From Acidobacteriota bacterium (GTDB lineage Bacteria; Acidobacteriota; Terriglobia; Terriglobales; Acidobacteriaceae), in assembly GCA_021805025.1 (NCBI GenBank), contig JAJZGF010000027.1, forward strand, positions 1-32,626: a DNA stretch of 32,626 nucleotides, written 5' to 3'. The position numbers were made by a program, and so were the translations under genes. Numbering within the stretch: the stretch's first letter is position 1; each line of letters opens with the position of its first letter. Positions 25,301-32,302 of this stretch are shown here, in pieces. The notes below the pieces were generated by a model. That model did no database searches and was not told where the DNA came from. It saw only the letters and a program-made list of their open reading frames with translations.

Positions 25301-25417
25301 ACCTTTGCGCCGGGCGGCGCCGCGGGAACCTTCGGTCAGATTGCCTCCACTCGCTTCCCGATCGGTGACTTCGGCTCATCGCGCCAACTGCAGGTCTCGG
25401 CGAAGATCGTGTTCTGA
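22301..25417 (+). CDS. Oar-like TonB-dependent receptor with carboxypeptidase-regulatory domain
   Basis: The protein has 1038 residues; CTGGAGGCACAA precedes ATG 22301. A signal peptide (1-31) is followed by a carboxypeptidase-regulatory-like beta domain (SLQGTVADSSGAVVPNAKV, SGSYQIPALAPGHYDVEV; about 35-115). Next is a TonB plug (QQAPLNGRHFVDLGALIPG, VNFMINGVNLND, VDNSTFSAEYGRSSGAIVNI; about 130-260). The rest is a large beta-barrel ending in Phe, as outer-membrane proteins do. Acidobacteria carry dozens of these, thought to import oligosaccharides or other large ligands with TonB energy; the ligand cannot be read from the sequence. No SusD partner is adjacent. A leader with two alternative hairpins precedes it and a strong terminator follows. 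Confidence 0.95.
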   Translation: MTLTTSRQLHRLCGILIVVGLALAASTARAQSTASLQGTVADSSGAVVPNAKVVVRETSTGVTRTVTTGASGSYQIPALAPGHYDVEVSASGFASTKTQGVVLRVSSTVTTDVTLTVSNAQQTVQVNAQAPVVDETGISVGQVVDQETVQQAPLNGRHFVDLGALIPGSVAAPANGFLTQPIRGQGALSFDTAGQREDTVNFMINGVNLNDMIQNQITFQPELNTVQEFKVDNSTFSAEYGRSSGAIVNIATRSGTSKFHGEAYNYLRNQFFDARNYFNRQFTVTGTHVPQSQFIRNQFGGDLGGPLWKDHTFFFGSYEGLRQRQGEAVNTGVPANGAVGADTTIQKLLALLPGPNSGNSFVGSASALANIDQGTIDVSQTISAKDQLHGFYAIQEDSRNEPLAPTVADTIPGYGDTRPARRQLFTIAETHIISSNAVNEARLGLNRIHITFTPSFTANPVQFGISDGITTSIGLPSITISSIGLNFGGPAGEPQGRGDTLGVLSDTYSLLHGNHSLKFGGEYRRFINSNFAGDTGSFVFSTLNNFLADHVSSFAVTPGSRPSRVFVNALGAYAVDSWKVNTRLTAELGFRFEWNGTPSEAENRLVIFQPSTQSLVRVGSPGVGSVYGQNYDFEPRLGFAWDLTGKGETVLHAGYGILYNEPETNLVTPLSVNPPFAVPVSLTTSTPSSALTMENAFSQSQASKSIAPITVNQGFKNPQTQSYNLELEQRLGDTLGFKLGYIGSKGTHQQMFLNLNQPVNGVRPYAALGSASPIDPGLPLTNIYSSASVGNSNYNAMFVTVNKSFGNSLQFSGSYTWSKALDYNSYSLATTSQTPQDSTNPRGDYGPSDFDTRNHFSLSGVYDLPFHQNRFVDGWELSTITVLQSGDPFTVNTTLANDGTVGRTRPDLLGNVQTSRTLASNGNIQYIPQAICNTATTGCLFSSPGTGFGNMGRNVIYYPGLEDVDLGLQKQTKISDKVSFNLRTDFFNMMNHPNLGQPNSTFAPGGAAGTFGQIASTRFPIGDFGSSRQLQVSAKIVF

Positions 25418-25438
25418 GTCTTCGCAACACCTGCAACA

Positions 25439-25479
25439 GGGGCTCCTCTTCCGGCAATCGGAATGAGGAGCCCTTTTTT
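25439..25479 (+). terminator. Intrinsic terminator after the receptor gene
   Basis: GGGCTCCTC (25440-25448) pairs with GAGGAGCCC (25465-25473), with a 16-base loop, and TTTTTT follows at 25474-25479. It closes the receptor transcript 22 bases after its stop. It also lies just beyond the 3' end of the minus-strand gene at 25520. Confidence 0.9.
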
Positions 25480-25519
25480 GTTGCATGTGCTGGAGCGCAG
25501 GACTGAGACCCGGCAGATG

Positions 25520-26041
25520 TTACCGGCTGAAGTGAATGTACTTTCTGCCTTCGTAGAGGCGGAAGCCGCCGGCTGGGTCGGCCAGCACCTGGAGAGGCAT
25601 TGGCCGCTTGAGGGCCTCGTCTTCCGCGTCGGGGACTGTGAGCACGTCATGCGCACCCACGTCCGTGACCACGAACTTGTTGCCTGGGATAAAGCCGACG
25701 CCGTAGACGCCCGCTGACAGACTCTTGTCGCCGATTTTGATGGGTACCTCGGTGATGAAGTAGGCCTGGTATTTCGACGACACATCGCTGGAGTAGCCGC
25801 TGGTGTCAACCAGGGTGGCGAGCACGTAGTATCCATCGGCGAACTTGACGCCGCCAGAGTTGCGCAACTGTGTGCTGGCCGATTGGGCCTTGTAGTAGAC
25901 GGCCGGGGGCAGCAGCTTCTGCGCGTCGGCAGCCTTGAGCACGGTGCCCGCATCCTGCGCCATCATCCGCGCCGGAGACGAGATCACGGCCAGAGCCAGT
26001 ACCGCAGCTCCGGCAAGGTTCCTTATCACTTGGAAACGCAT
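25520..26041 (-). CDS. Small exported protein of unknown function
   Basis: The protein has 173 residues from ATG 26041, with AAGGGGG about nine bases upstream. Residues 1-28 are a signal peptide (VIRNLAGAAVLALAVISSPARMMAQ). The mature part (LKAADAQKLLPPAVYYKAQSA, GGVKFADGYYVLATLVDTSGYSSDV, VPIKIGDKSLSAGVYGVGFI) reads as a beta-rich, single-domain periplasmic protein. It resembles small acidobacterial proteins of unknown role. There is no Cys pair, lipobox or catalytic motif. Its -10 box TATACT (minus strand, 26082-26077) would give a leader of about 30 bases. It is divergent from larE with only 83 bp between the start codons. Confidence 0.8.
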   Translation of the reverse strand: MRFQVIRNLAGAAVLALAVISSPARMMAQDAGTVLKAADAQKLLPPAVYYKAQSASTQLRNSGGVKFADGYYVLATLVDTSGYSSDVSSKYQAYFITEVPIKIGDKSLSAGVYGVGFIPGNKFVVTDVGAHDVLTVPDAEDEALKRPMPLQVLADPAGGFRLYEGRKYIHFSR

Positions 26042-26076
26042 GGAGATAACCCCCTTGAATTCATGACTTCGTCCGG

Positions 26077-26117
26077 AGTATACCGCATCGGGTCCGCAGC
26101 TGGTTGCGGGGTATAAT
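26077..26117. promoter_or_regulatory. Divergent -10 boxes between the small exported gene and larE
   Basis: On the plus strand TATAAT (26112-26117) is a perfect -10 box ending seven bases before the larE ATG at 26125, so the message would start at or next to the A of ATG. On the minus strand TATACT lies at 26082-26077. No good -35 box accompanies either. Confidence 0.5.
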
Positions 26118-26124
26118 CGCACCC

Positions 26125-26994
26125 ATGGCGGTTATTTCGCAAAGCGGGCTTCATGGAGCTGAGAGTGCGGAAGCGAAGTTGCATGCGCTGGAAGAAGCGC
26201 TGCGCGGGCTGGGCAGCGTGATGGTGGCCTACTCCGGCGGTGTGGATTCCGCGTTTTTGGCGGCGGCGGCGCATCGCGTGCTGGGCAACAGGATGCTGGC
26301 TGTGCTGGCCGACTCGCCGAGCCTGGCACGGCGCGATATGGAGCAGGCTGCGGTTTTTGCAGAAGGGCTGGGCATGCCTTTGCGCGTGATCCAGACCGAC
26401 GAGCTGGAGAAGCCGGAGTATGCGCGCAACGATGCGGATCGCTGCTTCCACTGCAAGACGGAGCTGTTTGACGGCATGAAGTCGCTGGGAGCAGAACTGG
26501 GATTCGCGCACATTGCCTATGGCATGAACGCGGACGACACGCGCGACTATCGTCCCGGACAGCGCGCGGCCGCGGAGCATGATGTGCTGGCTCCTCTGGC
26601 GGATGCAGGACTGACGAAGTTGGAAATTCGCACACTGGCAAGGGCGGCGGGCTACGCGCTGTGGGACCGTCCGGCGGCGCCGTGCCTGTCCTCGCGCGTG
26701 GAGTATGGGCGCACCGTGACGCGCGAGGTGTTGGACCAGGTGGAGCGCGGCGAAGAGAGCCTGCGGCAGTTGGGCTTTCGCGAGTTTCGCGTGCGCCACC
26801 ACGGCGAACTGGCGCGCGTGGAGATTGCGCGCGCAGAGCTGCCGCGCGCCCTGACGATGGAGATGATGGACGCGATGACCGCTGCGCTGCGCGGGGCGGG
26901 CTTCAAGTACATTACGCTGGATTGCGCCGGTTTCCGGTCCGGCTCAATGAACGCAATCCTGCCCGCCGAGATCCTGACCCGGCGCGGAGCCTAG
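26125..26994 (+). CDS. larE: LarE, ATP-dependent sacrificial sulfur transferase
   Basis: The protein has 289 residues from ATG 26125. The PP-loop ATP-binding motif is YSGGVDSAFLAAAA (about residues 36-49). The R-C-F-H-C-K-x-E-L motif lies at about 110-118, and the sulfur-donor Cys is in APCLSSRVEYG (about 190). LarE adenylates and then sulfurates pyridinium-3,5-biscarboxylic acid mononucleotide, giving up its own Cys sulfur, to build the nickel-pincer nucleotide cofactor of lactate racemase-type enzymes. A perfect TATAAT ends seven bases before the ATG and no Shine-Dalgarno site can be fitted, which suggests a leaderless message. larC and larB follow, giving all three cofactor genes in one operon. 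Confidence 0.93.
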   Translation: MAVISQSGLHGAESAEAKLHALEEALRGLGSVMVAYSGGVDSAFLAAAAHRVLGNRMLAVLADSPSLARRDMEQAAVFAEGLGMPLRVIQTDELEKPEYARNDADRCFHCKTELFDGMKSLGAELGFAHIAYGMNADDTRDYRPGQRAAAEHDVLAPLADAGLTKLEIRTLARAAGYALWDRPAAPCLSSRVEYGRTVTREVLDQVERGEESLRQLGFREFRVRHHGELARVEIARAELPRALTMEMMDAMTAALRGAGFKYITLDCAGFRSGSMNAILPAEILTRRGA

Positions 26995-27017
26995 CGGACA
27001 GTTTAAAATCAGGCTCG

Positions 27018-28388
27018 ATGCGAACTGGATACCTGGAGTGTTTTTCCGGCATCAGCGGCGACATGCTGCTGGGTGCGTTGGTGGATGCGGGCGTGGATTT
27101 TGCGAGCCTCCAGCGGACGGCTGCTGCGCTGAACGTGGGCGCTCGGCTGGAGATGCGCAAGGTGATGCGCGGCGGCATTACAGCGACCAAGGTGGATGTG
27201 CTGACACCGGATCATCCCGCGCCGGCGGTTGAGCACCGGGAGCACGAAGGGCACGCGCACGACCAACACCCGCTGCACAAGCACACATCGGACATGCACG
27301 CCCACGATGAACACGTGCATTCGCACGAGCACACGCAGGGGCATGAGGAACACACGGGTCACTCGCATACAACGTCCGCTCCGGCGCACTCCCACGCGCA
27401 CCATCGCTCGCTCTCAAACATCCTGGGCATCATTCGCAGTGCGCCGCTTGCCGACGGGGTAAAGGAGCGCGCGGCGCGCGCGTTTCAGTTGCTGGGCGAG
27501 GTCGAGGCCGCGATTCACAGTATTCCGGTGGAGAAGGTGCATTTCCACGAGGTGGGCGCGGTGGATACGATCGTGGACATTGTGTGCGCGGCGGCGGGCT
27601 GCGCGGCGCTGGGCGTGGACCGCTGGCTCGCTTCTCCACTGAATGTGGGTAGCGGGACTGTGGAGTGCGCACATGGAACGTTGCCGGTGCCTGCTCCGGC
27701 CACGCTGGCGCTCTTGGGCGATGCGCCGGTGTATGCGGCGGGCGCGCCGATGGAGCGTGTGACGCCGACGGGCGCGGCGCTGCTGCGTATGTTGGATGTG
27801 CAGTATGCGGCGCTGCCGGCGATGCGGGTGAGGGCGTCGGGATATGGAGCGGGCGGCCGTGACACGCCGGGGCAACCGAATCTGCTGCGGCTTCTGGTGG
27901 GCGAGGAAGCGACGCAGGAGACAGGTACGGAGCCGATCGCGATTATCGAGGCCGTGATTGACGACTCGACCCCGCAGTTGCTGGCTTACGTGAGTGAGTT
28001 GTTGCTTGAGGCCGGGGCGTGGGATGTGTATCGCGCAGCCGTGCAGATGAAGAAGGGACGCAACGGCGTGCAGATGACGGTGCTATGCCGTCCGGAACTG
28101 ACGCCGGCGCTGCGCGATCTGCTCCTGCGCGAGACGACGACGATCGGGCTGCACTGGCGCGTAGAGCAGAAGGTCTCATTGGCGAGGGAGTTTGCCGAGG
28201 TGCGGACCGAGTGGGGCGTGGTGCGCATCAAGATTGCGCGCTGGCCGGCGGGCGAGGTGGCCAACGCAGCGCCCGAGTATGAAGACTGCCGCAGGATTGC
28301 ACGGGAGCGTGCAATTCCGCTGAAGCGCGTGATGCAGGAGGCGATCCGCCTGTACGCAACACTGGACAAGAAGGAGACGCGCGGATGA
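27018..28388 (+). CDS. larC: LarC, nickel insertion protein for the pincer cofactor
   Basis: The protein has 456 residues from ATG 27018. The opening YLECFSGISGDMLLGALVDAG and later HFHEVGAVDTIVDIVCAA, GSGTVECAHGTLPVPAPA, TPTGAAL are family hallmarks. LarC uses CTP to insert nickel into the dithiolated pyridinium cofactor. The gene is one unbroken frame; in some lactobacilli it is split by a programmed frameshift. Residues 73-130 (27234-27407) are an inserted His-rich stretch with 21 His in 58 residues, probably a nickel store or chelator. TAAAAT at 27004-27009 lies just before the ATG, so it may also be read from its own leaderless start. The gap after larE is 23 bp, and it overlaps larB by four bases. 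Confidence 0.93.
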   Translation: MRTGYLECFSGISGDMLLGALVDAGVDFASLQRTAAALNVGARLEMRKVMRGGITATKVDVLTPDHPAPAVEHREHEGHAHDQHPLHKHTSDMHAHDEHVHSHEHTQGHEEHTGHSHTTSAPAHSHAHHRSLSNILGIIRSAPLADGVKERAARAFQLLGEVEAAIHSIPVEKVHFHEVGAVDTIVDIVCAAAGCAALGVDRWLASPLNVGSGTVECAHGTLPVPAPATLALLGDAPVYAAGAPMERVTPTGAALLRMLDVQYAALPAMRVRASGYGAGGRDTPGQPNLLRLLVGEEATQETGTEPIAIIEAVIDDSTPQLLAYVSELLLEAGAWDVYRAAVQMKKGRNGVQMTVLCRPELTPALRDLLLRETTTIGLHWRVEQKVSLAREFAEVRTEWGVVRIKIARWPAGEVANAAPEYEDCRRIARERAIPLKRVMQEAIRLYATLDKKETRG

Positions 28389-29131
28389 ATCGTATGCAGA
28401 TTGAATCGCTGCTGCTAGAAGTGAGCGAGGGCCGGACGGGTGTGGATGCGGCACTGGAGCGGCTGCGCCACCTTCCATTTGAGGACCTGGGCTTTGCCAA
28501 GGTGGATCATCATCGCGCGCTCCGGACGGGCATGCCGGAGGTGATCTTTGCCGAGGGCAAGACGCCGGAGCAGGTGGCACAGATTTTTGCGCGCATGGCG
28601 CAGGCGGGTGGCAATGTGCTGGCGACGCGCGCCTCTCGCGAGGCTTGCGAAGCGGTGCTCGCCGCGGAGCCGCGCGCGACGAGTCATCCCCTGGCTCGCA
28701 CCATTACGCTGGCGCAGGCGCCGACGCCGCCCGGTAATGGCACCATCTGCGTGGTCTGCGCAGGAACGAGCGATCTGCCTGTGGCCGAGGAAGCGACGGT
28801 GACGGCGCGGCTGATGGGCAACACAGTGGAACTGATTGCCGATGTGGGCGTAGCGGGTATCCACAGGCTGCTGGCGCAGAAGGAGACGCTGCAGCAGGCG
28901 CGCGTGCTGGTGGTGTGCGCGGGCATGGAGGGTGCGCTGCCCACGGTTGTGGCGGGACTGGTGCATGCGCCGGTGGTGGCCGTGCCGACGAGCATCGGCT
29001 ATGGCGCGTCGTTTGGGGGTATGGCGGCGCTGCTGGGCATGCTGAACTCCTGTGCGCCGAACGTGACGGTGGTGAATATCGACAACGGCTTTGGCGCGGC
29101 TTGCGTGGCTTCGCTGATCAATCACATCTAA
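28385..29131 (+). CDS. larB: LarB, pyridinium-3,5-biscarboxylic acid mononucleotide synthase
   Basis: The protein has 248 residues. Its ATG overlaps the larC stop (ATGA), so translation is coupled. The C-terminal two thirds resemble the PurE-type carboxylase fold: ICVVCAGTSDLPVAEEA, VELIADVGVAGIHRL, VVCAGMEGALPTVVAGLVHAPVVAVPTSIGYG. The N-terminal part (DLGFAKVDHHRALRTGMPEVIFAEGKT) is the LarB-specific segment. LarB carboxylates and hydrolyses nicotinic acid adenine dinucleotide, the first step of pincer-cofactor synthesis. The order here is E-C-B. No larA-type racemase is present in the window, so the enzyme using the cofactor must lie elsewhere. The gene looks complete. Confidence 0.95.
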   Translation: MNRMQIESLLLEVSEGRTGVDAALERLRHLPFEDLGFAKVDHHRALRTGMPEVIFAEGKTPEQVAQIFARMAQAGGNVLATRASREACEAVLAAEPRATSHPLARTITLAQAPTPPGNGTICVVCAGTSDLPVAEEATVTARLMGNTVELIADVGVAGIHRLLAQKETLQQARVLVVCAGMEGALPTVVAGLVHAPVVAVPTSIGYGASFGGMAALLGMLNSCAPNVTVVNIDNGFGAACVASLINHI

Positions 29132-29315
29132 AATTCAGAAGCGGCGACGGCGAATTGCCCGCACTGGAGTGCAGCCCGCGAGTTGTGAATTGCACGCCTT
29201 GATGGCTGGATTTGACGGGGTCCTGTGCTGAGAGATAACGTTTACCCAACTGATCGAATTGCCCTGCGGCAACGCGCTCCTGCAAAGATCCGCATGGCAA
29301 TCAGGTGAAGACCCT

Positions 29316-31160
29316 ATGGCTTATTCCCGCAGAAGCTTCCTCAAGACCAGCTCCGCAGTTGCATTTGCAACGATGGCGAAGGTTCGTTCGATGGCAGACC
29401 CTGCCACGCATCCGGCCGCGATTGTGCCGCAACTCGGCCAGTTCGGATATGGCGATGTAACGCTGTTGGAAGGGCCGGTGCGCGAGCAGTTCGACCGGAA
29501 TCATGCGTTCTATCTCGCGCTCGACGAAGATGCGCTTCTGAAGCCCTATCGCCAGCGGGCAGGGCTGCCTGCGCCGGGCGAAGACATGGGCGGCTGGTAC
29601 AGCTGGCAGCCGTTGAGCGATATCAACAAAAGCCCCAATAACGGGTTTGCGCCCGGCCACAGCTTTGGGCAGTATCTCTCAGGGCTGGCGCGGGACTATG
29701 CGGCGACGAGGGACCCGGCAACGAAGGAGAAGGTGCGTCGGCTGGTGCAGGGGTTTGGGCCGGCGATTACGTCGAATTTCTGGCGTGAGAACCGATTCCC
29801 GGCTTATACCTACGACAAGATTTCGATTGGGATGATCGATGCACACGAGTTTGCGGACGATCCGCTGGCGTTCAAGGCTCTGGATGCGGCGCTGGATTCA
29901 GTGAAGGATCATCTGCCGCCGGGACCACTGTCTCGTGCGGAACAGATTGCGCGGCCGCATACGGATATCTCGTTCTGCTGGGACGAGCCGTACACGCTGC
30001 CGGAGAACCAGCTTCTGGCGTGGCAGCGCGGCGCGGGCAGCCGCTATCGCGAGATGGGCCTTCACTATTTGGCCGATAGCTGGTACTGGGATCCGCTGGC
30101 TGCGGGCGAAAATGTGCTGCCCGGCAAGCACGCCTACAGCCACGTGAATGCGATGAGCAGCGCGATGCAGGCGTATTTTGTGCTGGGGAACGAAAAATAT
30201 CTGCGCGCGGCGAAGAATGGATTCGAGTTTGTGCGCACGACGCAGAGCTTTGCGACGGGCGGATGGGGTCCGAATGAGGAGTTTCGCAAGCCGGGGAGCG
30301 GGGACCTGGGCGAGAGCTTGACGAAGACACATGCGAGCTTTGAGACGCCGTGCGGGTCTTACGGGCACTTCAAGATCACGCGCTACCTGCTGCGAACGAC
30401 GAAAGACAGCCGGTATGGCGACAGCATGGAGCGGGTTCTCTACAACTGCATTCTGGGCGCGTTGCCGATCGAGAAAGATGGCTACGGCTTCTACTACTCC
30501 GACTACAACAACGACGGGACCAAGGTGTATCACCCGCAGACGTGGCACTGCTGCACGGGAACGTTCTCGCAGATTACGGCGGACTATGGGATCAGCGCGT
30601 ACTTCCACGATGCCGGGGGCGTGTACGTGAACCTCTACGTGCCATCGCGGGTGGCGTGGAATGGCGCCGGAGGGCGCGTGACGCTGACGCAGAAGACGAA
30701 TTTTCCGCACGAGCCCGCGTCGCAGATCGAAGTTGCGACGGAGAAGGATATGGCGTTTCCGGTGTATCTGCGCATTCCGGCGTGGGCCGGGGCAAAGACG
30801 GTTATCGCGGTGAACGGCAAGCTGGTGAGCTCGAGCCCTGCGCCGGGGCAATTTGCGCGGGTGGAACGGACATGGAAGAACGGCGACCGCATCGAGATCG
30901 AGTTTGAGATGGCGACGACGCTGGAGGCCGTGGACGCGCAGCATCCGGACCTGGTGGCCGCGGTGCACGGGCCGCTTGCGCTTTTCGCCGTCGGGGAGAT
31001 TCCGGCGACGGTGCGGCGCGCAGATATGCTGGCGGCGGCGCAGGTTGCGAAGGGCTCGACCGACTGGCAGGCGAAGATGGATACCGGCGTGCTGACGCTG
31101 CGGCCGTTTGCGGTGATCGAGAAAGAGAAGTACCGACTGTATCTGCAGACGCAGGCCTGA
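29316..31160 (+). CDS. GH127 beta-L-arabinofuranosidase, Tat-exported
   Basis: The protein has 614 residues from ATG 29316, with AGGTGA upstream. It begins with a Tat signal (YSRRSFLKTSSAVAFATMA). The (alpha/alpha)6 barrel of GH127 follows. The zinc-thiolate active site is complete: a Glu in GGWGPNEEF as the likely acid/base, Glu and Cys in SFETPCGSYG, and the pair C-C in TWHCCTG, the first of which would be the nucleophile. A C-terminal beta-sandwich runs from about residue 430. The enzyme removes beta-L-arabinofuranose from plant cell-wall glycans such as extensin-type side chains. Together with the GH35 gene it indicates plant-polymer use. It is 184 bp after larB, probably with its own promoter. 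It ends at a shared hairpin terminator. Confidence 0.92.
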   Translation: MAYSRRSFLKTSSAVAFATMAKVRSMADPATHPAAIVPQLGQFGYGDVTLLEGPVREQFDRNHAFYLALDEDALLKPYRQRAGLPAPGEDMGGWYSWQPLSDINKSPNNGFAPGHSFGQYLSGLARDYAATRDPATKEKVRRLVQGFGPAITSNFWRENRFPAYTYDKISIGMIDAHEFADDPLAFKALDAALDSVKDHLPPGPLSRAEQIARPHTDISFCWDEPYTLPENQLLAWQRGAGSRYREMGLHYLADSWYWDPLAAGENVLPGKHAYSHVNAMSSAMQAYFVLGNEKYLRAAKNGFEFVRTTQSFATGGWGPNEEFRKPGSGDLGESLTKTHASFETPCGSYGHFKITRYLLRTTKDSRYGDSMERVLYNCILGALPIEKDGYGFYYSDYNNDGTKVYHPQTWHCCTGTFSQITADYGISAYFHDAGGVYVNLYVPSRVAWNGAGGRVTLTQKTNFPHEPASQIEVATEKDMAFPVYLRIPAWAGAKTVIAVNGKLVSSSPAPGQFARVERTWKNGDRIEIEFEMATTLEAVDAQHPDLVAAVHGPLALFAVGEIPATVRRADMLAAAQVAKGSTDWQAKMDTGVLTLRPFAVIEKEKYRLYLQTQA

Positions 31161-31177
31161 GGATACAGGCAGCAACA

Positions 31178-31207
31178 AGCAGGCCGGAGCGGTTGCTCCG
31201 GCCTGCT
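31178..31207. terminator. Hairpin between convergent genes
   Basis: AGCAGGCCGGAGC (31178-31190) pairs perfectly with GCTCCGGCCTGCT (31195-31207) around a GGTT loop. The T-run is poor on both strands (GCGTTTC on the plus), so termination may be partial. It lies between the GH127 stop (31160) and the aldo/keto reductase stop (31229) and can serve both. Confidence 0.75.
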
Positions 31208-31228
31208 GCGTTTCATGCTGTGCGCAGG

Positions 31229-32302
31229 TCAGGGCCGGTCGTAGAAGCGGAAGAAGAGCGAGGGCTTGGCGACGGGCTCGGCTTTTGCGACCAGCTCAGT
31301 CTGCTGGCTCTTGTTGAGCGGCGTGAACGCGCGGGCGAGGTGCACGTTCTCTTCGAGCTGGGCGATGGTGTCGCAGCCGATGATGACGGTGCTGACGGGG
31401 CGCGAGAGGGTGTAGTACATGGCCTCGCGCATGGTGAGCGTGCCGGGCGTGGGCGCAGGCACCATGCCTTCCCACATGTGGGCCTGCACGGCGAGGGGTT
31501 GCGGGGTCCAGTTGGAGAGCAGGCGGCCGCGGCCGGGAATCTTCATGCCGATGATGCCCATCTGCTTTTCAACGGCCAGGGGCAACAGCTCCTGATTGAA
31601 GCTGTAGTGGTGCGGGTCGGCCGCGTTCATGGCCATCAGCACAGTATCGAAGGGATAGCGCTTGATGCCTTCGATAAGCGCGTCGGGGCGGTAATGGCCG
31701 GTGAGGCCGAGATAGCGGACGACCTTCTGCTGCTGCATCTCGATGAGCGCTTCCATGGCGCCGCCCTTGGCAAAGATCTCGTTGATGTCGGTCATGGTGC
31801 CGATGTCGTGTAACTGCCAGAGATCGACGTGGTCGGTCTGGAGAAGCTGCAACGACTTCTCGATCATGCGCATGGAGCCGTCGCGGGTGCGCTCCTTGGT
31901 CTTGGTAGCGAGGAAGGCCTCATTGCGGCGATGGGCCATGACCTTGCCGACGTACTGCTCGCTCCAGCGGTCGGGGCCGCCGTAGATGGAGGACGTATCG
32001 ATGTAGTTGACGCCGAGGTCGAGGGCGCGCTCGACGATGGGCACAGCGACGTCGAAATTATTCGGCTTTTCCAGCGAGGCCTGGCCACCGAGCGAGAAGA
32101 TGCCCACCTTGTAGCCGGTCTTGCCCAGGTTGCGCGTGGGCATGGCCTCTGGCGTGCGCGGGTTGGAGGGCAGTGCGGGCAGCGCTTTGTTTGCGGTGTC
32201 GGCAAAGACCGACGGCGTGAGCAGTGCGGCGGTGACGGCTCCGCCGGCTTTCAGGAAATCGCGGCGTGCCTGCTGGTGCGCGGATGGCTGCTTGTCGCTC
32301 AT
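31229..32302 (-). CDS. Aldo/keto reductase family protein with Tat signal
   Basis: The protein has 357 residues from ATG 32302, preceded on the minus strand by GGGAGCAACAGCC. The N-terminus is Tat-like (QQARRDFLKAGGAVTAALLTPSVFA), so it is probably exported; NADPH-using members of the family are mostly cytoplasmic. The (beta/alpha)8 barrel shows the catalytic tetrad: Asp in NYIDTSSIYG, Tyr of that segment, Lys in FLATKTKERT, and His in LWQLHDIG. The C-terminal part (STVIIGCDTIAQLEENVHLA) is the usual cofactor-binding end. It reduces or oxidises a sugar- or aldehyde-like substrate that is not readable from sequence. Together with the GH127 neighbour a sugar role is plausible. The two genes converge. 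Confidence 0.9.
   Translation of the reverse strand: MSDKQPSAHQQARRDFLKAGGAVTAALLTPSVFADTANKALPALPSNPRTPEAMPTRNLGKTGYKVGIFSLGGQASLEKPNNFDVAVPIVERALDLGVNYIDTSSIYGGPDRWSEQYVGKVMAHRRNEAFLATKTKERTRDGSMRMIEKSLQLLQTDHVDLWQLHDIGTMTDINEIFAKGGAMEALIEMQQQKVVRYLGLTGHYRPDALIEGIKRYPFDTVLMAMNAADPHHYSFNQELLPLAVEKQMGIIGMKIPGRGRLLSNWTPQPLAVQAHMWEGMVPAPTPGTLTMREAMYYTLSRPVSTVIIGCDTIAQLEENVHLARAFTPLNKSQQTELVAKAEPVAKPSLFFRFYDRP

Noticed and set aside
29898-31178. 426-codon open frame on the minus strand over the GH127 gene
   Set aside because: The translation is Arg/His-rich and without domain features; it mirrors a GC-rich coding strand.
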